From Pseudoscleropodium purum (taxonomy: Eukaryota > Streptophyta > Bryopsida > Hypnales > Brachytheciaceae), in assembly GCA_963969395.1 (NCBI GenBank), contig OZ017795.1, positions 36,251,063-36,315,062 on the forward strand: DNA of 64,000 bases, read 5' to 3'. A program made the position numbers and the translations under genes. Below are positions 1 to 10,824 of the stretch, in pieces; position 1 is the first letter of the stretch; each line of letters begins with the position of its first letter. Under the pieces are notes generated by a model. That model was not told the origin of the DNA and did no database searches. It saw only the letters and a list, made by a program, of their open reading frames with translations.

Positions 1-2040
1 AAAATGATGATTTCAGTGGAGACCGGCCCGTCCTTATAGGATTAAGGCCCTTATTAAACGGGGTGATCCTTGAAATCATCCTTTTCTATTACCTTGTGAA
101 TCACTAGCCTGCAAAATTATAAAAGTAGTCATTGCAAGTCAAACTAGTGTAAAAGATCTTCCTTTTCCAAAACAAATTTTGAGGATGAATAGTTGCACTT
201 CTATCCTATACAATTTGATTCCTTATCATCCATTGGAAAATAAACGTCTACCTTGGGGTTTAAGAGTTAATTTATTAACCCTTAGCTCATAAACAACGCA
301 TGGGTGGATGATTTTTAGCTGATGAATGACAATGAATCTCTCCATGCAAGACAAAAATGAAACTATTTGTCCTCCAAATTTTGTGTGAAAAGGGGAGCTC
401 TTCTACAGTAGCTTAACTTCCAATGTGTGCTTTTGTATTTCTTTTTTAATCCAAAAATTCACACAATACCAAAACAAATGATTTAGACAATGACCAATCC
501 ATCATTCAAGGATTAAAAGGACAATGCAAGCCTCATTGGCATTTTGAAAGTCAAAACATGAATTTTCACATAGTTTTTGATTTTAAATGTTTTTTAAGTT
601 TTACTAAGAAAATGCAGCTCCAATAATCTACCTTTTACTCCATTTGAAAATTTTCCAAATTGCTAAAACTCTAATTTTTGTGACACTTTGAAGATAGCAT
701 CTTGAAAGCTTGAAATACACCACTTTTGAATTTTTTTTTCTATCAAATCTCTCTTGGTGTGAACTCAAGGAATACATCAATTACACCATGGTGTTTGTCA
801 CTATTATTTCTACTTTTCTTCAAAAATTCATACTATTTTAAGCACTTTTGTAACTACTATGATTTTTATAAAGAGATTTATTTTAAAAATCACATAAAAT
901 TCAATTTGATGTTTTTAATTATGAAAAATATGATTAAATTCTAAATATATCATAATACATATAAAAAATATTCAATTTTTGAAATGAGTGTTTTAATATA
1001 GAAATCTAGTGAAGTTTGACCAAACATAGATATGGAATTAATTTCCTTTAAGGATTATGGAAGCCAACCCATTCTTGATCACCTCCTCGTTGGATTGTAT
1101 AGGATGCTTTCTTTCCAATTAGTTATGGTATAGTTTCTGGTGCATTTGTGGCACATTATAATTAGCTACAAGTCTCTCAATTTTGCAACCAACCTTTAGT
1201 GAAAAATTAGAAGATCTAAATAACTAGTATAGGATGAACAAAACCTTTAGTTAGAAAATTCATGGTAATTATGTTTTGAAAAATAAAATTGTGAAAAAAT
1301 ATGGAATCTTTCTTAAATCTATTTTTATACACTTGGAAAATTTTCCCCTTAAAATATCTACAGTTAGTGTTCTTTTTCCATTTTGGAGAAGGACCTAGTG
1401 TTCAATTTTTTCAAGACTTATGTATTACTTGGGTGATATTTGGTGATATCTATATGAAAACTAGATAATATCTTGATAAAGTATAGCTAATGGTCTTAAA
1501 ATATAATAGTAATCTAGCTATTTTGGCCCCTTAAAAATGAAAATTTCCTTTACAAAAAGTAGCCAACATCTTTTGGTTGTAGCCAATTAACAAAAAATCA
1601 TACATAAGTAAAACACTACCCACACATTAGAAGAGGTTTTGGGGGGGCGGAAGGGCCGTTTCAAGCCTATGTTCCCTGTAGTTCCCCTCGTAGTTAAAGA
1701 ACGCCAAGTTGTTAGAATTTTTTTTGAAAAATAAATGAAAATTTCTACAATGAAAGAGAAATTTGGAAAAAAAAATATTTAAAAAATGACCAAGTGGTCG
1801 TTTTACCACGTCAAGAAACAACTACCATGAATTCCAATGGGTTGAGAATCCTAGGGAACTCACAATCTTCCAAACAAGGTAAATCTCTTCTAATGTTCCA
1901 CATATGTTCAATTGCTTAAAGGTCACTTCACACTATGGGTGTCCAAGTCAAGGGGCCTTGGGAGTGAGTGGCCAAACCTTTGGTGAGAGTTCAAAGAAAT
2001 GGACATTAGATAGGCAATAAATGATATGAATTAGCTAGAG
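1..2040. repeat. AT-rich intergenic DNA with dispersed repeat copies
   Basis: No gene is supported here. Bases 61-240 resemble 51433-51620 closely, in the same orientation. Bases 345-490 resemble 25775-25895 and more weakly 35500-35625. Bases 1110-1345 are a third copy of a repeat found at about 20990-21320 and 33660-33975. The open frames present are short, AT-rich and without recognisable domains. I read the stretch as remnants of old mobile elements, but no termini were identified. Confidence 0.6.
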
Positions 2041-2059
2041 CCTTTAGGTGGCCATAATG

Positions 2060-2260
2060 TGAAGCCTCCAAAGGCCAAACCCAAAGTCCAAACCCTTGGC
2101 AATGAATTCCTATGGCCTTTCAACTTGGATAGCCATAGTGTGAAGCCTCCAAAGGCCAAACCCAAAGTCCAAACCCTTGGCAATGAATTCCTATGGCCTC
2201 TCAACTTGGATAGCTATAGTGTGAAGCCTCCAAAGGCCAAGTTGAAAGTCCAAACCTATA
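2060..2260. repeat. 81-bp minisatellite, about 2.5 copies
   Basis: Units start at 2060, 2141 and 2222, each beginning tgaagcctccaaaggccaa. The period is 81 bp, a multiple of three, so an open frame of 72 codons (2059-2277) runs through it with a 27-residue period. Units one and two are almost identical and the third diverges after about 30 bases. The sequence gives no sign that the frame is a real gene. Confidence 0.85.
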
Positions 2261-3376
2261 GCATTTGTTTGGCTTGAATCCATCTCTTTCCACATGAATA
2301 ATCCATCTAATTTCTGAAATTTTCCTCTCACCTTCTCTAACCATAAATTCTAGAAAGGAACACATTCTTGATCTACTTTTGGTTTATATGGTCATAAAGT
2401 ATGGCATTGTAGGTATTTTGGCATCGCAAAAACTTGCAATTTTTGAACAAAATGCCCAAATGATGATGATGGCAATTTTTTTTGCCCAAGGCTAGAGGGT
2501 GAATTTCCAAAGGAAATGTTGGCAATTTCAAAGATATGGAGGTTTTTTGGAACATATACTTATGTAGGCATTTTTAAATGGTGATTTTCAAAAGTAGATA
2601 AGGGTGAGTCCATATACATTTCAATATCTATGTATTGTTTTAGGGCATGTTTCGAAGAAGGATACACATCTCAGAAAAAGTATTAGTGTGGAGCAGAGGA
2701 TTGCAATAATACTTTCTTGATTTGCAATAGGTAATTCATTACAAATGGTTGGTGATTTATTTGGTGTATGATTGAGTACAACTTCTATCATTATAAAGGA
2801 TTGTTGTGAAGCTATTAGGATTCATTTGAGACCATTGATTAGAACTCTTGCTTAGATGAAAAAAATATCAAAGGGTTTAGAAAGCACTTCATATACTACA
2901 AAGGAATAGGCCTTGAAGTGACAAGAAATTGATGAAGTAAAGTCCAAGATGACAACAAACGCTTTTTTAGCCCATCTGTGATTAATTCCTTCGACTGCAC
3001 CATTGATGTCAATTTTTTGTCAATTAATTGAGAGCCTTGCTAGCTTGGCAATTAAACTTTGTATCTTCTAACATTTTTTATTAATGAAATTTAGAACATA
3101 AAAAAACAATATTCATATACATCAATTAAATGTGCAATTCATTAATAACATGGAACATGATTCTATTGAGCTCATTTGACTCTATTATAATTGCATAAAA
3201 TCATTGTTATTGGATTTTTCTTAGTGAGCTGCATTGTCATGTTCATATAGGAAGCAAGCTCTTTTTATCACTAAATTCCAAAATTTCTCCTAAAGAACTC
3301 ATTCTTCTTTTATTAATGTATAAACTTTGCTAAAGATATATGATATTATCCTCTTCTACTAATGTCTAAGTTGTGC
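2261..3376. other. AT-rich stretch without visible genes
   Basis: Only short open frames without recognisable domains are present. No splice-linked exons, RNA genes or repeat termini were found. The stretch ends at the TAAGG target duplication of the next element. Confidence 0.5.
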
Positions 3377-4562
3377 TAAGGTGTCGCAGCACAGGGCAGG
3401 TCAATTCCCCATTATACTCACAAAAATCGCTCTAGAGTATAACTAAGTGACTCTAAAGATCAAACCCACGAGATCCTGTGAAGTATCTAGCTCTATTAAG
3501 CAGTTAAGCTAAGTCAGTATCCCAATCTTACTTTCCGGTCCTAGATCTAGAACCAGAAATACCACTACACTGGATAACTACAGACCGGATTACTCCTTCT
3601 TCCGGTCCTACTAACTATCCGGTCCATACAAATACCCAAATCCCAGGATCTCACAACTTCCGATCCTGGAAATCCGTCCTGACCAATCCGGTCGGGATGG
3701 TCATCCTGTATCCGTAGTCCTATCCGGTTTAGTTTTGCCTCTGTTTCACCATCAGAGGGGTCGCCGCTTACATTTGAGAGTGGTAGGCCCACCACTCTTT
3801 CCGTGACTTATAGTGGCTGAAGACCCACTGTCCTACTTCCTAAACTCCTAAGCTAATCCGGATCCGGTTTGGTCCTTCACAACAACCCAAATAGCAATCC
3901 GGGTTGTTGGTCACACAAAGACCCCACACTCGATCCTCTCGTACTACAACGACCTTGATGCTACTTCCGATCCGTGCGAAGACAGGTGGTTACAAGTGCA
4001 CCCGTCCGTTCCAACATCAACTAAAGTTCTTCCGTTACCCATACGGGTGGTGAGACCTCACAGGAGATCGGACACTCGACCGGATTTCCCACCCGGGAGT
4101 TCTAGCGCAGCTAAGGAATCCCTCCCTACCCGCCTAGCCTAACAACGGCTTTCTCACCCGGAATCTCAAACTCCAGACGTGTTGAGGAACTAAGTTCACT
4201 CCCAACTCTTCAATACCTACTCACATGCACCTTGGATAGGAAAAGAAACACCAAGGGGAGAAATCACTTGCAAACCAACTCGTACTATCCTAACTCCACA
4301 TCATACAATCCTGTCGCGCTGGAGAGAGACACAATGAAGAGAATAGAAAAGTACAAGAAGTTTGCAAAATGAAAAACTCCCAGTTCCCATCTCAGGAACC
4401 GATTTATATACAAAGGGTAAAAACCCTAAAAGCACAAAAAGGAGCGGAAAACCCGTGGGGGTCCACCGCCATCCTAATCTAACTTCCGGTCTAACCTAAT
4501 ACTGTTGAGCCGGATCCGGATCCAGATCTGCTCCTACTCCTAACTGAAATCCAAACTCCTAT

Positions 4563-6221
4563 CTACCCTACAACTCTGGATCCTATTGTCGGGCTTCCGA
4601 TCTCCGGGACTAGCTCCTCGAAGACTTCACTCAAATTCCGGACCCGTTCCCCCTCCGCAGGATTCGATCCGGGTGGAGACTCCAGGTCGATGGTGATATC
4701 TGGTCTCGTTCCCGGAGTCCCAGTCTGTGCAGACTTCTTGGACTCAGGAGTCCAATCCTTCCTATCCTTCTGAATGGTTGCGTCCGGAAAGAGATCCGGT
4801 AGCGAGATGTCAGAAAGATGAATACCTTTGTCGCACGTCGCTCCCGTCAGCTTCCGGCTGCTCTCCTCGATCCGGTCCGCAGCCTTCCGCCCCTCCACCA
4901 TTGCCGTCTCCACCTGCTCAGCAAAGTCCGTGAGAATCCGGACCATCCGGGAACCGGATAGTTTCTTCTCTTCGTGGATCTTCTCGTCGAAGAGCTTCGC
5001 TTTGGCAGCGGCCGTTCCGGTCTCTCCTAGGACCGCCTTGATTTGCTCGGCTATCTTCCGAGTCTCCTCCGCCATCTCCCGGGCGGCCGTCACGTCTTCC
5101 TGATAGGCAAAAAGAGTTGCCTTCAGTTTATCCACCTCCTCCTGCAACCGGCGGATCTCTGCTTCCTGCTTCCGGGTTTCTTCCGGATTCGTGATGCACT
5201 CCGCCACCTGTTCCGCCAATTTGCTGTCCGGTGGCGCACCTACCAACTTGCCGATCGCCTCAAGCGTCCTGTGCTTGACCTCCCAATCCGCCCTGATGTT
5301 GCAGAGGACGTTGATCAGACCGTTGAACGGATCTTGCATATCCGGGTCTCCTCCGGAATTGGTCTTCTCGGCTTCCGGTTTCTCTCCCGGGGCCGGTCTG
5401 TCTTGACCGGGAGGCGTCCCGCGCTTGTATGGAGGCGTCAACTTCTGTCGCTTGATCGGCAGCATCGGCTCCTCCTCTTCCTCGCTGGACTCCCGGTCTG
5501 ACCCGGAATCGGATTCGGCCTCGTCATCCGTCTCCGACTCCCCATACTTCAGGAGGACTTCCTGAGTCTTCCACACCTTCTCCTCCATGTCGGTGAGGAC
5601 TTGGTTCTCCCGATAGAGGTGGAAGAGGTAAGGGCACACTGGAGTGGCCCTTTTCTTCCCAACCCTACTAACGAGCTGGGCCACGAGATCGGAAATGATC
5701 CGTGCCCAATCCACTTTCCGGGTACCACTGAGGGCACCGAAAATAGTGTTGCCGAGGGTGATCGTCACCTTGGTCGGCTTTTCCGGGTGAAGAACCGGAA
5801 CTAGGAATTGTAGGATCCGACAGTGTCGGTCATCCACACAATCCTCGACCGCGTATCCGTCCTTCGGGTTGACGGCTCCCTTGAACTTCCCTCGGACAAA
5901 CTCATCCTTCCGGTTCGCCATCCCTAAACCTCCTGCTCGGAAACCGTAAACCGCTCTCCACATCCCCTCGTTCCAGCTGACGGGAGTTCCTCTCACGGTG
6001 TTGTCAAACTGATTAGACAGCTTTCCGAGGAGCTCCTTGACCATTCTCTCTTCCCTAAAACCCCAAGGTTTCTCGGCAAACCCGAGGCAATCCATGGATT
6101 TGAGATCCTCCATGAGTTGAGACTTTTCCGGCTCTGTGGAGGGAATAACCGGAATAACTTTCCGGAGCTTCACCTCACCTCCAGAGGGACTCGCTTGTCT
6201 CGACCTACGTAGCGGCGGCAT
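4563..6221 (-). CDS. uncharacterised mobile-element protein, possibly plant transposon domain plus coiled coil
   Basis: This is an open frame of 552 codons from the ATG at 6221; two further in-frame codons upstream have no ATG. Residues about 40-215 form a compact region with segments such as SWNEGMWRAVYGFRAGG and VDWARIISDLVAQLV. These recall the 'putative plant transposon protein' or gag-type regions of plant mobile elements, but I cannot assign the family firmly. An acidic Ser/Glu/Asp tract lies at about 228-252, then a basic PIKRQKL patch that could be a nuclear signal. A Pro-rich linker follows, and a long heptad-like Glu/Lys/Ala-rich coiled coil spans about 335-460. No zinc knuckle, protease, reverse transcriptase or integrase motif is visible. 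The frame is intact although its neighbourhood is decayed, suggesting a young insertion. It sits wholly inside the element at 3382-6674. Confidence 0.7.
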   Translation of the reverse strand: MPPLRRSRQASPSGGEVKLRKVIPVIPSTEPEKSQLMEDLKSMDCLGFAEKPWGFREERMVKELLGKLSNQFDNTVRGTPVSWNEGMWRAVYGFRAGGLGMANRKDEFVRGKFKGAVNPKDGYAVEDCVDDRHCRILQFLVPVLHPEKPTKVTITLGNTIFGALSGTRKVDWARIISDLVAQLVSRVGKKRATPVCPYLFHLYRENQVLTDMEEKVWKTQEVLLKYGESETDDEAESDSGSDRESSEEEEEPMLPIKRQKLTPPYKRGTPPGQDRPAPGEKPEAEKTNSGGDPDMQDPFNGLINVLCNIRADWEVKHRTLEAIGKLVGAPPDSKLAEQVAECITNPEETRKQEAEIRRLQEEVDKLKATLFAYQEDVTAAREMAEETRKIAEQIKAVLGETGTAAAKAKLFDEKIHEEKKLSGSRMVRILTDFAEQVETAMVEGRKAADRIEESSRKLTGATCDKGIHLSDISLPDLFPDATIQKDRKDWTPESKKSAQTGTPGTRPDITIDLESPPGSNPAEGERVRNLSEVFEELVPEIGSPTIGSRVVG

Positions 6222-6394
6222 TCCCACTCCAATCTATCTCACTCTCTCCTAGCCACATGTCCCGTTCCTCACGTTCTCTCTCCGATCTCAACCGGAATCA
6301 AAACAAACAGAACACAAACGCACAAACGCCAAAAACTCAACTGCGCACGTTCAAGGTCGAGTTTCTAAAAGGGGGTGCAACAGTGAAAGCTCCT

Positions 6395-6404
6395 CCTTTT
6401 ATAC
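6395..6404 (-). promoter_or_regulatory. TATA box of the 3.3-kb element
   Basis: The minus strand reads GTATAAAAGG here, a near-consensus plant TATA box. It lies about 175 bases upstream of the ATG at 6221 and 270 bases inside the right terminus. That spacing suits a short U3-like promoter and a leader of about 140 bases. Confidence 0.65.
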
Positions 6405-6679
6405 TCCCTGGACCCTTTCCGGTTTGTCATCATAAATCCGGTTTACCATCATTTCCGGTTCATCATCATAATCCGGTTCTAGACCTAATCCGTGTTGCAT
6501 TCCGTTTCCGTCGTTAGTTACTCCCGACCGGATTAGATCCAAGAGGCCCACTACTTCACATTCCGTGCTAATTTTGAGTTTTCCTTCTCTACCTTATCGG
6601 ATCCAGTCCCTAATGACTAGTTTCCGTTCCTATTTTGGTGTATACTAAGAAAATCAAAATTCTAAGCTGCGACATAAGG

Positions 6680-7487
6680 ATCTACCATACTCTTCTAATA
6701 AATATTTTTTCATTTACTACATTTTTTCTAGTAGACAACTGTGTACTATATATGAAAACAATTGCCTGCATTGTGCATCATTGATAATGGAAATGTCAAT
6801 TGCTTCCACCAATCAAAGTACCTAATCCCTTTCCATAATCACAATTGCATCCCTACAAGTGTGGATATTGGATTGTACTAGTACATTACAATTGCATCAC
6901 CAGTAACCAAAATGAAACTTGAAATTTAGTGACATATGTAGAGTTTAGAAATTTGGTTGATTGCTTATTACAACAAACTTCACTATACATTCGATGAGGC
7001 TTGTCACATATTAGTGTTCTTAGCACTAAACAACTATACCACTATATATAGTGAAAGTCACATTGGAAACATACTTTGCATACATTCTTCCTTGTAATGT
7101 TACGTGCTCTACAACAATCACATCTCCATTACCAAAGCATGTGCACAATAAACTAGTAGTGAACTATACAAGAGGGTACTTGAGAAAAGTTTACATATTA
7201 AATGTCTTGAGTTTTTTTATTGCGGACATCTCCTTAGGATTGCAAGAACACAAGTACATGATGTTTTGTGGCATTGGCTGCTACATCCAAAATATTTTGT
7301 GGCTCCCTTTCCCTCTCCCTTTTGATAGATGTCGTCATACTTGTAATTCCCCTAGGGCTTCTAAAACAATTGCCTACGTCTTTATATTGTATACTAGTAG
7401 TTTGTTGAAATTAAAGGAGCTCTGAATTCTTTAGAAACTCCTACAATAATTGACTATTAGATTTTTTGACTTACTATAAATGGGTTT
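6680..7487. other. AT-rich stretch without visible genes
   Basis: An open frame at 7051-7425 (+, up to 124 codons) has no recognisable domain and biased AT-rich composition. No structure other than the CACTA terminus at its right edge was noticed. Confidence 0.45.
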
Positions 7488-8712
7488 CACTATAAGAAAA
7501 AAAGATTTTTTTAAATGTAAAAAAATGTGAAAAAACGTTTACTTTGATATGAATTGTGTCAACTATGATGTCTAAAAAAATGCGTTATACCTGACAGGCA
7601 AAAAATATGCAAAAAACATGCCCTAAACATAGCTTGTTCTTTGTAAAACATGAATGAAACAAGGACAAAAGGGCATCCCCAATGTATGACACATGGAGGG
7701 GTAGCCACTACCACATAAGCCTTTTTTTTGGGGGGGGGGCAATGCCACATTGGATACCTTTTTCATCCATGACATGTCTAGTGATGTGGACCCCTTATAA
7801 ATCCAACGTGGACCCATAAAGAATCTAACGTGGTCAACATGTCAACTTGAAAATTTTAATGTTATTTTTTGAGACATCAATTAGACACACCATACCTCTA
7901 GGGCAAGGCCAACAAAAAATAATTAGTTAAAATAAATTAAAACATAAAATAAAAACAACAAGAAAAATTGTAGAATTCACCAAGAATTAAAGAAAACTTA
8001 CCATCTACCATCAAGAGAATTTTTGATGGCAAAATGAAGGAATTCCTTCATTGAAAATTATTAAGGATGAAGATTACAAAGGTCATATTTGTATCTATTT
8101 TTTGTCCATGGTGAGACAAAAACTACGGAATAACTAGAATATAGAAACTTAGCCATTGTACTTCTTGAGATTGTTTCAAATGTTTAGATGTTCATTTAGA
8201 CATTCTGATGTTGTTTTAAGCATCTCAACATTGTTTCTAACATTGAGATCATATTGGCTAAGATATCCCATATGGATTGTTTCACTTCTTACCACCCTAC
8301 TTGTATAAAGGTCATCTCCATTCATCTATGGTGCTCATCCATCCATGTTTTTTTTGCAAAGCATACCATGTGGTTGTCCTTTCCCTAAATTTTTCACATA
8401 TGGTCAACATTTTACCATAGATTGTAGTAATTTTATTAACTTATCCACAATCAAAATGGATTTGTTTGTTGACATAGCAGAAACGCATTTTTTTAGATGT
8501 TTTCTAAAAATGGGAGGCATTTTTTTGGACATAAAAAAACATGTATGTCAGAAGTGACATTTATACGTTTTTCACTTTCCATGACCACATCTCCAAAAAC
8601 ATCATTCACAATTCGCACCCTTAGGGTTGTTTTTTGAAAGATGTTGTGATATACAAAAAAACAAACTACACTAAAGCAAAATAAGGCAAAAAAATGCAAT
8701 TTTCTTATAGTG
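7488..8712. mobile_element. non-autonomous CACTA (En/Spm-type) element
   Basis: The left end is CACTATAAGAAAA (7488-7500) and the right end its exact reverse complement TTTTCTTATAGTG (8700-8712). CACTATAAGAAAA is close to the typical plant CACTA terminus. Subterminal DNA at both ends is rich in AAAAAATG-type words in inverted orientation, for example around 7570 and 8485. The flanking triplets are ttt and att, so the expected 3-bp duplication is only two-thirds preserved. The interior has no transposase and only short unrecognised frames. It may have been moved by an enzyme like the one decayed at 10.8-16.5 kb. Confidence 0.75.
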
Positions 8713-10400
8713 ATTCCACATTGTTTTGGAGACGAAAAATGACATTGCAACCTCCATCACAAACTAATGAACATTCCTATATTGATACTACAACATTCAT
8801 TCAATATGAGTGGATAATGGTTAGCATTTACCTAGTCATTGATACATGCATAGCTTCCAAACAATGGTTCCTCCTACCTCAGAGGGATGAATGGTGTTGT
8901 TTGTTCTGTTAGAGTCTCTAGTCTAATGTGAATGCTTAAATTTCAAATAAATCTTTGGCAGTCCTCTACTTTAAAAAAACCTAGAGTTATATTGTTTCCA
9001 TCATTCATGTCTCTACTTTCTACAATATAAATATCTTCCCTTAAATGAGACTAGCCCTTTTTCTTGCCCAGAACACATTGATATCATTCGTCCCTTCCAT
9101 ATTCCAACTTCTGGGAGTCTCGAATCGCATTTACCTTTATGCATACCCTACACATCCAAATTATAGGGATTCCTATTTTTTGGAAATGCCATCGCCATGG
9201 CTATGTCAATTTGACATACATGAAAATGGCATACACACTACATACATTAGGTTGACATTCATTGAGATACATTTCTTTTTCTAAAATCCATTTCAAACTA
9301 TACAAATCACTTATTCAAAATCTCATATATACACACCGTCAAATAGTATTTACTGCTTGATTTATATTTACTAGAGTACACATAACTTCATGAACCTACG
9401 AGGAAATTGAGGAATTCACTTTGGACCTTGCAATTCAGCTTTTCGACAACTTTTGTGAGCTTGAAACACATGGAAGGCTACTTGAGAAACAATCTCTACA
9501 ACAATAGTTCACATATCAAAACTAGTTTATTTTAAGAGTCTACAATGCACAACATGCTACAAACACCTTTTCCTTTCATCGAGGACCTTCTTTTGCCATG
9601 CAATTTAGGTATATCATTATGTAATAAAAAGCAACCTTTATTTTTCCAGCTTCAAAACACATACTGTTGGATGACTATTTTTACAAATATCCTTTCTTGT
9701 GGCATGACTACCCCTATCTTGTTGTCTATAGGGACCTAAGCTTAAATTTTCGTGGTGTCCTCAGATTTCTCTAGCATTTGCAATAGAATGCACACATTTC
9801 TAAACCTTCGCATCTTCAAAAGAAAAGATGCTTCATAGTTTATTATAGTATTCATCTCAGTCCTAAAGGATGTTGAATGCTTCCATCCAATTAAAAAGAT
9901 CCTAGTGCATGCTCTATTGTAAGCATGGATGATACGACTATGAACACATTAATTGTGCTTTCGATCATGAAGAAACCCATGTCTAGCACCGAGGACACCA
10001 ACTTCTTTGATCATGGTAGACATGAGTCAATGAGTGGCATGTTAGGCTTCCTATTGTTAGCCTTCTTGAAGATCCTGAAAACAATAATGAATGATTAGTT
10101 ACAACATGTCCTTATCCAAGGCACACATTGCCATATATACGTATTCCTCTTCCTAAGCTCAAATTTTATTCCTCTTATACCTCATCACAACTTGTTCATG
10201 ACATTGTGATCCTTTGAGCAGAAATCAAGTTTTATAACTTTGTACTATCCTAAACCAGTCTTTTATATGTCACAAGTACATCCTGCACCGCATTACTTGC
10301 AGGCTATTTCCTATTGTATGGTTTCACCACTCACAGACTTCTGTAAAACAATTACAAATTTCTCAACCTAGGCAATAAAACACTAAAAGCATGCATTAGA
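8713..10400. other. AT-rich stretch without visible genes
   Basis: Short open frames such as 9045-9284 (+) and 9545-9739 (+) show no recognisable domain. I see no repeats with termini and no RNA genes. Confidence 0.45.
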
Positions 10401-10824
10401 GCACTTACATGCATTGGAAAGAGTCATTGAGTGATTCCTACAAATTGATCTCGTTGTTGTTGTACTCTGCTATATTGCTTGCGGACATTGAACTAGATGA
10501 CATGCTACCAGTAATTGAAAGATTGTCGAAGCTATTGCCATTGTTATTGCAAATTTCTTCTTCTACCTCTTGTCTTCGCCAAACTTGTTTGGAAACACCA
10601 ATACCATTTTGATGTTCCCTTCTACTGTGACTTCCACTTCTTGAGGACAAATTATTTCAATACAACATTTTTTCTTTGTCTTGCTCATCTCCTTCCATAG
10701 AATGTTTCGCTTGTCTTTCCAATTCTTTTTTTCCTTGTATAGTACCTCCACCATGAGTAACTTGTCTACCACCTCTACCATGCCCATGATGGTCAAATCT
10801 TATTCTTGTGGCCATGGACTGGTG

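Larger units (their letters stand above)
3382..6674 (-). mobile_element. 3.3-kb element with TG...CA inverted ends and TAAGG duplication
   Basis: The left end reads TGTCGCAGC (3382-3390) and the right end GCTGCGACA (6666-6674), a perfect 9-bp inverted pair that begins TG and ends CA. Both sides are flanked by TAAGG (3377-3381 and 6675-6679), so this looks like one insertion with a 5-bp target duplication. The inside is more GC-rich than its surroundings and is very rich in CCGG. It carries one long minus-strand gene with an upstream TATA box. I found no second copy of either terminal region inside, so it is not an ordinary two-LTR element. A very long solo LTR, or a DNA transposon with short terminal repeats, are the two readings I consider. 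Confidence 0.8.

Noticed and set aside
4727..5804. Several plus-strand frames over the 3.3-kb element gene
   Set aside because: They are antisense shadows of the minus-strand 552-codon frame.
3382..6674. Reading the 3.3-kb element as an ordinary two-LTR retrotransposon
   Set aside because: No second copy of either terminal region occurs inside, and no pol motifs are present.
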